In this document: in pieces, positions 1 through 5,640 of the stretch
Numbering within the stretch: the first letter of the stretch is position 1
Layout: each line of letters starts with the position of its first letter
Assembly: GCA_026395775.1 (NCBI GenBank)
Contig: JAPLYA010000078.1
Span: 1-6,591 of the forward strand
Reading direction: 5' to 3'
Source: Candidatus Pacearchaeota archaeon
GTDB lineage: Archaea; Nanobdellota; Nanobdellia; Pacearchaeales; GW2011-AR1
DNA: 6,591 nucleotides
Made by a program: the position numbers and the translations under genes
Notes under the pieces: generated by a model
The model's input: only the letters and a program-made list of their open reading frames with translations
Told to the model about the DNA's origin: nothing
Databases searched by the model: none

Positions 1-21
1 CATACTTTAACAAATAAATTT

Positions 22-138
22 ATGAAAAGAAGCAGTCGTAGATGGAAGAAAAAAAGGCAAATGCGATGGAAATGGCAGAGAAAGAGAATGAAAGATGAGA
101 AAAGAAAGAGAAAGCTGCATAGATTGAGAACCAAATAA
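22..138 (+). CDS. rpl41e: Probable ribosomal protein eL41 (L41e)
   Basis: This is a very short, extremely basic ORF ending in TAA at 136-138. Reading from the internal ATG at 61 it encodes exactly 25 residues, the usual eL41 length. Against the eukaryotic eL41 sequence as I remember it, 14 of 25 positions match without a gap, including the MR-K-W start, a KRM core, KRKR and a C-terminal R-x-R-x-K. Fourteen of the 25 residues are Lys or Arg. eL41 is a single helix at the ribosomal subunit interface. The ATG at 22 would add 13 basic residues (including RRWKKKRQ) that look like a partial duplication of the W-x-x-K-R core. The start is uncertain: 22 is listed as the longest ATG start, 61 is the family-length start, and the frame stays open to the window edge. 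A short non-coding run of A/G-rich DNA is the alternative, but the gapless match makes that less likely. Confidence 0.6.
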   Translation: MKRSSRRWKKKRQMRWKWQRKRMKDEKRKRKLHRLRTK

Positions 139-144
139 AACTAA

Positions 145-150
145 TTTTTT
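145..150 (+). terminator. T-tract after the eL41-like gene
   Basis: A run of six T residues begins 7 bases after the stop codon of the eL41-like ORF. Archaeal RNA polymerase commonly terminates at short T-tracts without a hairpin. Longer runs at about 226-232 and 267-274 could act as backups before the rfcS promoter. Confidence 0.35.
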
Positions 151-159
151 AGATTCTTA

Positions 160-283
160 TTGGTAATTTGTAAACTATTTCAGTTTACTTGGTAATTGTG
201 CAAGGTGTTTTAATTAAAGCAAGCGATTTTTTAACCTTTGAACACAATTTTTCCTGCTACTAAAGAGTTTTTTTGATTACCAA
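160..283 (+). repeat. Stem-loop framed by TTGGTAAT repeats in the spacer before rfcS
   Basis: A perfect 7-bp stem (GTAAACT at 170-176, AGTTTAC at 182-188, loop of 5) is framed by direct copies of TTGGTAAT at 160-167 and 189-196. An inverted copy, ATTACCAA, sits at 276-283 and could pair with either. The stretch 139-345 has no ATG on either strand, so no conventional ORF. It shows no tRNA cloverleaf or C/D boxes. It may be an untranslated RNA, a regulatory region or neutral sequence; I cannot assign a function. Confidence 0.35.
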
Positions 284-334
284 CAGTATAGAATAAACAA
301 CTAAATTTAACTTATATTCTGCAAAACAAATATC

Positions 335-343
335 TTTATAAAA
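335..343 (+). promoter_or_regulatory. TATA box of the rfcS cluster
   Basis: TTTATAAAA is centred about 25 bases before the ATG at 364. In archaea transcription starts about 25 bases downstream of the TATA centre, so the mRNA is probably leaderless or nearly so. This supports the ATG at 364 over an upstream in-frame TTG at 349, which would lie upstream of the predicted transcript start. Confidence 0.6.
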
Positions 344-363
344 CGAGTTTGTTAGGGTTAAGT

Positions 364-1326
364 ATGAGCAGTGAAATATGGACTGAAAAATACAGGCCAA
401 ATAAGTTTGAAGAGGTTGTTGGACAAGAGGAGATTATAAAAAGAGTTAAAAGTCTTGTCAACAGTCTGAATATACCTCATTTGCTGTTTGCTGGGCCGGC
501 TGGAACAGGCAAGTCAACTCTAGCTTTAATTATAGTTAAAGAATTATTTGGCTTGGATTGGAAGGAGAGCTACTTGGAGTTAAATGCTTCTGATGAAAGA
601 GGCATAGATGTAGTAAGGCAGAAAGTCAAGGATTTTGCAAGAACAAAATCTATTTCTAAAGTTCCATTTAAAGTTATATTCTTAGATGAGGCAGATGCTT
701 TAACAAGAGAAGCTCAGCAAGCTTTAAGAAGAACAATGGAGAATTTCACTAACACTTGCAGATTCATTTTATCTTGCAATTATTCTAGCAAGATAATTGA
801 CCCTATACAATCCAGATGTGCTGTTTTTAGGTTTAAATTGTTAGAGAAAAAAGATATTGAAAAGAGAATAAAGTTTATTGCTGAGAAAGAGAAACTTGAA
901 GTTGATGACAAGGCTATAGAAACAATATATGAATCAAGTGAGGGAGATTGCAGAAGAGTTATTAATTTGATGCAGGCAACAGCTTCTATCTCAACAAGGT
1001 TGACAGCTGAACTTGTTTCTACTATTATATCAGAAGCAAAACCAAAAGATGTTCGAGTTGTCTTAGATTATGCACTTGCTGGAGATTTTTTAAATTCTAG
1101 AGAAAAGCTGCTTGATATTATGCTGAAAGAGAGCATTTCAGGACAGGATGTTATCAAAGCTATTCAAAAAGAAATCTGGAATTTAAGCATCGAGCCAGAA
1201 GTCAAAGTAAGATTAACTGAAAAAACAGGTGAAATAGAGTTTAGACTGGTTGAAGGAAGTGATGAGTTTATCCAGCTCGAATCCTTACTAGCATCATTCG
1301 TGCTGGCTGGACAAGGAAAAAGTTGA
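364..1326 (+). CDS. rfcS: Replication factor C small subunit (clamp loader)
   Basis: This is the AAA+ ATPase subunit of the clamp loader that opens PCNA and places it on primer-template DNA. The protein has 320 residues, a normal archaeal length. It begins with the family opening W-T-E-K-Y-R-P. Visible motifs are Walker A GPAGTGKS (44-51, Lys50), Walker B FLDEAD (106-111, Asp108-Glu109), sensor-1 Asn139, the SRC arginine-finger motif (150-152, Arg151) and sensor-2 GDCRR (194-198). The remaining C-terminal part is the helical collar domain. All catalytic residues are present, so it should be active, with Arg151 acting on the neighbouring subunit. The start at ATG 364 is chosen from the family N-terminus and from TATA spacing. 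It is the first gene of a tight cluster that also holds rfcL; the stop codon is 2 bases before the next gene. Confidence 0.96.
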   Translation: MSSEIWTEKYRPNKFEEVVGQEEIIKRVKSLVNSLNIPHLLFAGPAGTGKSTLALIIVKELFGLDWKESYLELNASDERGIDVVRQKVKDFARTKSISKVPFKVIFLDEADALTREAQQALRRTMENFTNTCRFILSCNYSSKIIDPIQSRCAVFRFKLLEKKDIEKRIKFIAEKEKLEVDDKAIETIYESSEGDCRRVINLMQATASISTRLTAELVSTIISEAKPKDVRVVLDYALAGDFLNSREKLLDIMLKESISGQDVIKAIQKEIWNLSIEPEVKVRLTEKTGEIEFRLVEGSDEFIQLESLLASFVLAGQGKS

Positions 1327-1328
1327 AA

Positions 1329-1538
1329 ATGCAAGAAACGTTTCAAGGAATTTGCGATAAATGCTATAAAAGAAACTGCCCCCTCTTAGATTGCCCTGAA
1401 AATTGCGCATTATATTTATTAACAAGAGAAATAGGTTATCGTCAAGCTGTTGTTGAAATATTATTTAGAGCAAACGGGTTAGCAAGATTGCTGGTTGCTG
1501 GATATCTTGGATTAACAATAAGACTTGAAGAAAATTAA
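1329..1538 (+). CDS. Small cysteine-rich protein between the RFC subunit genes, not recognised
   Basis: This 69-residue protein has five cysteines near its N-terminus: Cys9, Cys12, Cys17, Cys22 and Cys26 (C-x2-C-x4-C-x4-C-x3-C, in the stretch CDKCYKRNCPLLDCPENC). This looks like a small zinc-binding or possibly iron-sulfur knuckle. Residues 37-66 look helical with alternating hydrophobic positions and end in a hydrophobic LLVAGYLGLTI stretch. No signal peptide is seen. I do not recognise the family. It starts 2 bases after rfcS and ends 9 bases before rfcL, on the same strand, so co-transcription and probable translational coupling are likely. An ATG at 1329 is preferred over the TTG at 1323 that overlaps the rfcS stop; a weak AAGGA lies 11 bases upstream. 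A role as a clamp-loader accessory is a guess from position only. Confidence 0.8.
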   Translation: MQETFQGICDKCYKRNCPLLDCPENCALYLLTREIGYRQAVVEILFRANGLARLLVAGYLGLTIRLEEN

Positions 1539-1547
1539 ACATCAAAA

Positions 1548-2711
1548 ATGACACAATTTTGTAGCAAATACAAGCCAGAATGCTTTGCTGATATAAAAGG
1601 GCAAGAGCAAGCTATTGAAAAAATTCAGTTTTTCTTTAAGAATTTTCCGAAGAAAAAAGCTTTAATTTTGCATGGCCCAGCAGGCACAGGAAAAACAAGT
1701 TTAGCTTATGTTCTAGCTAAAGAAACAAATTCAGAAATTCTTGAAATTAATGCTTCTGACTTAAGAAATAAAGAAAATCTATCAAGAGTTATTGGAGAGG
1801 CAAGCAAGCAGGAATCACTAACTAATAAAAATAAGGTTTTGCTGGTTGATGAAGTTGATGGAATTTCTGGCTACTATGATAAAGGCGGGATGAATGAGTT
1901 AATAAGCTTGATAGAAGAAACAAACTTCCCGATTGTAATGACTGCAAATGATATCTGGAACAAGAAGTTCTCTGAATTGAGAAAAAAAGCCGAGTTGGTT
2001 GAACTTAAAGAGTTAAGCTATAGAACAATATCTGAAATTTTAAAGAAAATAGCTGAAAAAGAGAAACTTGAGTTAACCCCTGATATTCTTGCTAGTGTTG
2101 CTGTTAAGGCAAGGGGGGATGTACGAGCAGCAATGAATGACTTGCAGTCAATTGACCAGGAAACAAAACATGAAGATATAGGGGAGAGGGACAAAGAAGA
2201 GAAAATTTTCAATGTTCTAAGGCAAGTTTTCAAAAATATGCCTAATGCTGAAATGCTTGGATTATATGACAAGACTAACATGAGTTTAGATGAGATTTTT
2301 TTGTGGATAGAAGAGAACATCCCTTTGGAATACAAGGGAGAGGAGTTAGCCAAAGCTTTTAATGCTTTAAGCTTGGCTGATGTATTTAGAGGGAGAATTC
2401 ATAGACAACAACATTGGAGATTTTTAATTTATCAGAATCTATTGCTATCGGCAGGGGTTTCTGCTTCTAAGAAAAATGCAAGAACAGGATTTACAATGTA
2501 TAAAAGGCCTTCAAGAATCTTAAAAATCTGGATGATAAACCAGAAGAATAAGTATAAGAAAAGCATTGCAATTAAGTATGCAAGATTTTGCCATGTTGGA
2601 GTAAAGAGGGCAATGCAGGAGTTTTTTCTCATCAAGAATCATATAAACAATGAAGAGATGATAAGAAAGCTGAGGCTTGAGGAAGATGAGATTGAGTTTC
2701 TGAAGAGTTGA
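1548..2711 (+). CDS. rfcL: Replication factor C large subunit, short form
   Basis: This is the large subunit of the archaeal clamp loader, which sits beside the RFC-S ring in the complex that loads PCNA. It has 387 residues. Motifs are the N-terminal K-Y-K-P box (7-10), Walker A GPAGTGKT (43-50, Lys49), Walker B LLVDEVDG (98-105, Asp101-Glu102), sensor-1 Asn134 and sensor-2 RGDVRAAMNDLQ (189-200, Arg193). As usual for RFC-L, the SRC arginine-finger motif of RFC-S is replaced (RKKAE at 145-149). The collar domain fills about 215-387. The protein ends in EIEFLKS: the charged linker and terminal PCNA-interacting peptide (Q-x-x-[ILM]-x-x-F-F) of longer archaeal RFC-L proteins of roughly 480 residues are absent. 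The reading frame is intact and ends in TGA, so this is a natural short form, not an obvious frameshift. Confidence 0.95.
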   Translation: MTQFCSKYKPECFADIKGQEQAIEKIQFFFKNFPKKKALILHGPAGTGKTSLAYVLAKETNSEILEINASDLRNKENLSRVIGEASKQESLTNKNKVLLVDEVDGISGYYDKGGMNELISLIEETNFPIVMTANDIWNKKFSELRKKAELVELKELSYRTISEILKKIAEKEKLELTPDILASVAVKARGDVRAAMNDLQSIDQETKHEDIGERDKEEKIFNVLRQVFKNMPNAEMLGLYDKTNMSLDEIFLWIEENIPLEYKGEELAKAFNALSLADVFRGRIHRQQHWRFLIYQNLLLSAGVSASKKNARTGFTMYKRPSRILKIWMINQKNKYKKSIAIKYARFCHVGVKRAMQEFFLIKNHINNEEMIRKLRLEEDEIEFLKS

Positions 2712-2713
2712 TA

Positions 2714-2721
2714 TTGGTAAT
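2714..2721 (+). repeat. TTGGTAAT motif after rfcL, shared with the spacer before rfcS
   Basis: The same octamer (as part of TATTGGTAAT) occurs at 158-167 and again, without the TA prefix, at 189-196. It directly follows the rfcL stop codon, so copies lie in the spacers on both sides of the RFC cluster. An 8-10 base match in AT-rich DNA could be chance. Confidence 0.2.
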
Positions 2722-2799
2722 AACTAACTCCGTTTTGTGTACTGTTTAATTGAGCGAGCAATGGTGTTAATTGTCCAAACCAATCGGCTATGACTTTCT

Positions 2800-2830
2800 T
2801 GTTTATTGAAACAGTTTTATTTTACTTCTT
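2800..2830 (+). terminator. Possible terminator of the rfc cluster
   Basis: A small hairpin (TGTTT at 2800-2804, AAACA at 2809-2813, 4-base loop) is followed by a T-rich tract, AGTTTTATTTTACTTCTT, from 2813 to 2830. The stem is weak, but archaeal termination depends mainly on the T-rich tract. Placement before the next promoter fits. The rest of the 2712-2874 spacer has no supported gene. Confidence 0.4.
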
Positions 2831-2874
2831 ATTAGGCATTTATGTAACTATAAAATGATAACAATACCATAAGG

Positions 2875-2882
2875 TTTAAATA
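2875..2882 (+). promoter_or_regulatory. TATA box of the AbrB-kinase operon
   Basis: TTTAAATA is a near-ideal archaeal TATA element centred about 25 bases before the ATG at 2904. It predicts a leaderless transcript starting at or next to that ATG. Confidence 0.6.
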
Positions 2883-2883
2883 T

Positions 2884-2907
2884 CCATAAAAAATGGATTT
2901 TTTATGG
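2884..2907. promoter_or_regulatory. 10-bp perfect inverted repeat over the start site, likely operator
   Basis: The arms CCATAAAAAA (2884-2893) and TTTTTTATGG (2898-2907) are perfect complements around a TGGA centre. The right arm contains the ATG at 2904. If the mRNA is leaderless, the left arm is not transcribed, so the site would act as DNA: a dimeric repressor here would cover the initiation region. Self-regulation by the AbrB-like product is a natural guess. A nested alternative pairing, ATCCAT (2882-2887) with ATGGAT (2893-2898), also exists. Confidence 0.5.
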
Positions 2908-3092
2908 TTAAGGATAAGGAGAAAGAGATAGTTAATTTAGGACAGAGAAATTTTGTGATTACAAAAAAGATAGCTAGCCATGGCTCTCAAACTGTGATAA
3001 TTGTCCCAAAATGCCTTAGTTCTCAACTTAAACCAGGAATGCTGGCTGAAATTAAAATAAATCTTATCGGAGATGAAAATGGCAACAACTGA
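2904..3092 (+). CDS. Small AbrB/SpoVT-like DNA-binding protein (putative)
   Basis: This 62-residue protein has a charged N-terminus (1-9) and a core at about 19-53 with the pattern K-x-x-x-x-G-S-x-x-V-I-I-V-P-K, then L-K-P-G-M-x-A-E-I-K-I. This resembles the swapped-hairpin AbrB fold (beta strand, V-x-x-P-K, helix, L-x-x-G-D-x-V-x-V), and a similar pattern occurs at the N-terminus of the AbrB-PhoU protein encoded at 4653-5564. Such proteins dimerise and either bind DNA or act as antitoxins. Here the usual acidic residue after the glycine is Met, so the match is imperfect. The 3' end overlaps the kinase gene. The inverted repeat at its promoter suggests autoregulation. Function as a DNA-binding regulator is inferred from fold pattern and context only. 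Confidence 0.7.
   Translation: MVKDKEKEIVNLGQRNFVITKKIASHGSQTVIIVPKCLSSQLKPGMLAEIKINLIGDENGNN
3069..3072 (+). promoter_or_regulatory. Ribosome binding site that sets the kinase start
   Basis: GGAG lies inside the preceding gene, 6 bases before the ATG at 3079 and directly against the ATG at 3073. The spacing favours 3079 as the start. An internal gene in an operon needs such a site even where first genes are leaderless. Confidence 0.5.
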
Positions 3093-4656
3093 ACTAACGA
3101 CAATACCACAGGTCATAGAGGATGATAGATTTGAAGTAATAGGAAAAGCTATTGGAAATGGATGCTGGGGCAAAGTTTACCCTGTTCATGACAAGGTTAC
3201 AGGGAGAAGGGATCTCGCTGTGAAAGTTTTTGCTCCAAATGAAGTTGCACAATCTCAAATGGTTGAAAGAGGGTGGGGAGAAGAAGAATTTTCAGAAAGA
3301 GAGGGGCAGGATTTTGTACCAAGTTCAAATATAGCTCCGAGAATATCTGGCAAGGACAAGAAAGATAGGCGATATATTATCCAAAAAAGATATGGCAGTT
3401 TTCTTTCGGACTTATTAGATGAAGATGGGCGAAGAAGATCTTTGGGGAATGAGCTACTAAGGCCGGATCAAGTTGTCTTATTTATGACTGACATTACAAC
3501 AGGATTATCTGATTTGCATAGAATCAGTCATAGAAGGCATGGAGACATAAGACCTGAAAATATTGCTGTAGATGGACCTAAATTGCTGCTTAATGATCTT
3601 GGGACTGCTACATGTATATATGAAGACACAGCAAATAATGTTGGATTCATAAATACAAGAGCTCCTGAAAATTTTAAAGAAAATGAAAAATGTGCAGAGA
3701 GTTCTGATGTTTACTCTGCTGGCGCACTATTTTATAGATTTTTCACAGGCAAATATCCTTTTGAAGATGAATTAAAATCTCCTGGTTTTGATTTAAGTGA
3801 AAAAGAACACTCAAGAGCATTGAGAAAAAAGTTAAAAAAAGTTCCAAGACCGTTTAGGGGGTTTTTGGGAAAATGCCTGCAGTTTTGTTCATATGACAGA
3901 TATTATAATGGCGAAGAGATGAAAAAAGCATTGCAATCGGCTGTTGAAAAACAGTATTTGGGAAAACAGGTTTGGCAACACATTAAAAGATGGACCTTGC
4001 CCTTAACTTTGTCAGCTGCTGTGCTTGGTTATGTGGGCTATAAAGCAGAGACTCACGAACCTCAAAATTTAAGGATTCCACCAACAAAACCCGCAGCCTC
4101 TTTAATGGGAAAGCCAAATAAAACAGATAATATTGAATTTGAATGCGAACAGATAACGGGGTTGCCTAAAGCAAGCCCCTTGGGGATGATGAGCGGGGGT
4201 TTAACAAAAATGGCTAAATGTTCAACAGATAACAGGGTTGCAGCTTATCTAGCTAGAGCTTTTGGGCAAGCAAATCTGCAAGCAGGAGGAATTTATCATA
4301 ATCACAATGCTTATTCTGAAAACCAGTGGGATATATTTATGAATAGTACAACCCCAGATGAAAGAAATTACCTCCAAGCAATGGCGGGCCCATGCTGGCC
4401 TGTTTGGGCAAAATCAATTGAATTTGGGTTAGCAAATAGCAAAACAAAGGGAAACAGATTAGACTTAGAAGATACAATGGCAATTGCTTTAGTTGGGCTA
4501 GAAAGAACAGACGAGGCAAAAAGAGTATCCGGAAGTTTGAATTATGCGGATTATAGAGAAGCTAAAAGAGAAGATGGAACACCGGTCTTAACAAAGAGAG
4601 AGAAAAATTTTATTAATTCCTGGTTAGCATATTATCATGCAGAAATAGATGATTAG
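3079..4656 (+). CDS. Transmembrane Ser/Thr protein kinase with C-terminal extracytoplasmic domain
   Basis: This 525-residue Hanks-type kinase transfers phosphate from ATP to Ser/Thr of target proteins. The kinase domain (about 18-290) has a glycine loop G26-x-G28-x-x-G31-x-V33, the ATP lysine Lys49 (L-A-V-K-V), catalytic loop HGDIRPEN (154-161, base Asp156, Asn161), metal-binding Asp173 in D-L-G (instead of D-F-G), APE 195-197 and DVYSAG 210-215. Arg158 replaces the usual Lys of HRDLKPEN. All essential residues remain, so activity is expected. A hydrophobic segment (about 305-321) preceded by basic residues suggests one membrane span with the kinase inside. The C-terminal part (about 322-525) is then outside; it has Cys356, Cys381 and Cys439, N-glycosylation sequons at 347 and 422, and a helical, possibly TPR-like composition, with no family recognised. 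The gene overlaps the AbrB-like gene by 14 bases. Start 3079 is chosen on ribosome-site spacing; ATG 3073 would add two residues. Confidence 0.88.
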   Translation: MATTELTTIPQVIEDDRFEVIGKAIGNGCWGKVYPVHDKVTGRRDLAVKVFAPNEVAQSQMVERGWGEEEFSEREGQDFVPSSNIAPRISGKDKKDRRYIIQKRYGSFLSDLLDEDGRRRSLGNELLRPDQVVLFMTDITTGLSDLHRISHRRHGDIRPENIAVDGPKLLLNDLGTATCIYEDTANNVGFINTRAPENFKENEKCAESSDVYSAGALFYRFFTGKYPFEDELKSPGFDLSEKEHSRALRKKLKKVPRPFRGFLGKCLQFCSYDRYYNGEEMKKALQSAVEKQYLGKQVWQHIKRWTLPLTLSAAVLGYVGYKAETHEPQNLRIPPTKPAASLMGKPNKTDNIEFECEQITGLPKASPLGMMSGGLTKMAKCSTDNRVAAYLARAFGQANLQAGGIYHNHNAYSENQWDIFMNSTTPDERNYLQAMAGPCWPVWAKSIEFGLANSKTKGNRLDLEDTMAIALVGLERTDEAKRVSGSLNYADYREAKREDGTPVLTKREKNFINSWLAYYHAEIDD

Positions 4657-5564
4657 AACATTTTTGACAAAATAGGGCTTGCTCCTATTTGTATTAACCT
4701 AAAAATTTCTCTTATATAGCAGAACAAAACACCCTCCTTCCCAGAAGATTTTTCAATATAATTCAAACAATTGCCAAACTGATATTTGAATTTGAGTTTA
4801 TCTATCTGATGAATAAATTCTATTTTTCCAGTATAATAGGCTTCTGAAAAAAGTTTGAAATAATCTTTTGACTCTCGCAATAAACTAAGTGCTTCTTTGT
4901 TTGGTTTAATTTTTTTCTCGTGAACATACTTATAGAGATAATAATAAGAATGCTCAATATGCATTAAAAATGTAAGTAGCTCCCATTCTAGTATGTTTTC
5001 CTTTTCTGCCTTATTTTTGAAAAGCAGTCTCTTGCAGAAAAACACGAACTTATCATGCTGATTTTTTATCTCCTCTATTTCGGCGAGATTATTAATTGAG
5101 TGATTCTCGAAATCATTTATTACTAAATCTTGGGTTTCTGAAATAATACTAAAAACTTTTTTTAAAATAACCTCATATTTCTCATCACTTGGTTCTGAGA
5201 TATTCTCAACAATACATTTGCTTGAGTCTCGTTCAGTAACCTCAAATCCTAGAAGAAGATTATTTGTAAAAGTTCTAATTTTTTCTGCTGTTTCTTGATT
5301 TATTTTATTAAAGATAATTTTATCGAACCCCCTTCTATAAAAATGAGTTAAAATATTCTTAATATCTTCTTTGTTTTTTTCATTTAACCCTATAGAGATT
5401 TCTTTTTCTTTTTTGTTAATATTCTCTGAGCTTATTAACAAATTTCCTCCAAGCTCTTCTAACTCGATTTCATCTCCCTTATCTAAATTATTTTGCTTGA
5501 TCCACTTGCTTGGCAAGCTAATCATCATTGTTGCTGCTCCCTGCTTTACTAGTTTTCTTCTCAT
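4653..5564 (-). CDS. AbrB-PhoU family transcriptional regulator
   Basis: The 303-residue protein starts with an AbrB domain (about 1-46: RRKLVKQGAATMMISLPSKW, then LDKGDEIELEE), typical of archaeal PhoU-type regulators in which a DNA-binding AbrB head is fused to a PhoU-like helical body. Residues 125-300 are helix-rich, in keeping with PhoU three-helix bundles. In bacteria PhoU proteins restrain phosphate uptake; archaeal AbrB-PhoU proteins are annotated as phosphate-uptake regulators, mostly without direct proof. Where PhoU metal sites usually read E-R-x-x-D, this protein has IEHSYYYL (203-210), so metal binding may be lost. No Pst or other phosphate transporter is in the window. A TATA-like TTTAAAAA lies about 26 bases before the ATG, predicting a leaderless mRNA. 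The stop overlaps that of the convergent kinase gene (shared bases 4653-4656). Confidence 0.9.
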   Translation of the reverse strand: MRRKLVKQGAATMMISLPSKWIKQNNLDKGDEIELEELGGNLLISSENINKKEKEISIGLNEKNKEDIKNILTHFYRRGFDKIIFNKINQETAEKIRTFTNNLLLGFEVTERDSSKCIVENISEPSDEKYEVILKKVFSIISETQDLVINDFENHSINNLAEIEEIKNQHDKFVFFCKRLLFKNKAEKENILEWELLTFLMHIEHSYYYLYKYVHEKKIKPNKEALSLLRESKDYFKLFSEAYYTGKIEFIHQIDKLKFKYQFGNCLNYIEKSSGKEGVLFCYIREIFRLIQIGASPILSKMF

Positions 5565-5585
5565 ACTGACTTTAGTTTTTTCTGG

Positions 5586-5593
5586 TTTTTAAA
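5586..5593 (-). promoter_or_regulatory. TATA box of the AbrB-PhoU gene
   Basis: On the minus strand this reads TTTAAAAA, centred about 25-26 bases before the ATG at 5564. It is the same spacing seen for rfcS and the AbrB-like gene, so the transcript is probably leaderless. Confidence 0.5.
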
Positions 5594-5601
5594 TCTTTCT
5601 A

Positions 5602-5617
5602 AAATGTATATACATTT
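5602..5617. promoter_or_regulatory. 16-bp perfect palindrome, likely operator
   Basis: AAATGTATATACATTT is identical to its reverse complement over all 16 bases. It lies just upstream of the minus-strand TATA box of the AbrB-PhoU gene, in the divergent spacer. The half-sites are ATGTAT/ATACAT. Position and symmetry suggest a site for a dimeric regulator acting on one or both divergent genes; the AbrB-PhoU protein itself is the nearest candidate. Confidence 0.5.
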
Positions 5618-5640
5618 ATACCAGTTTATATAGTTTAATA

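Noticed and set aside
349..363. TTG start five codons upstream of the rfcS ATG
   Set aside because: It would lie upstream of the predicted transcript start (TATA centre at about 339), and the family N-terminus begins just after the ATG at 364.
2712..2874. A tRNA or C/D box RNA in the spacer after rfcL
   Set aside because: I found no cloverleaf, TTC-loop or paired C/D boxes; only short stop-limited ATG frames are present.
3073..3078. ATG at 3073 as start of the kinase
   Set aside because: GGAG directly abuts it, leaving no spacing, while ATG 3079 has a normal 6-base spacing. The difference is only two residues.
2937..3173. Minus-strand open frame across the AbrB-like and kinase genes
   Set aside because: It lies antisense to two better-supported genes, has no promoter and no recognisable protein features; the same applies to the other antisense frames in rfcS, rfcL, the kinase and 5833-6085.
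4670..4690. Hairpin AAATAGG / CCTATTT as a terminator for the kinase operon
   Set aside because: It lies within the conserved 3' coding end of the AbrB-PhoU gene, has no following T-tract in the plus direction, and archaeal termination does not depend on hairpins.
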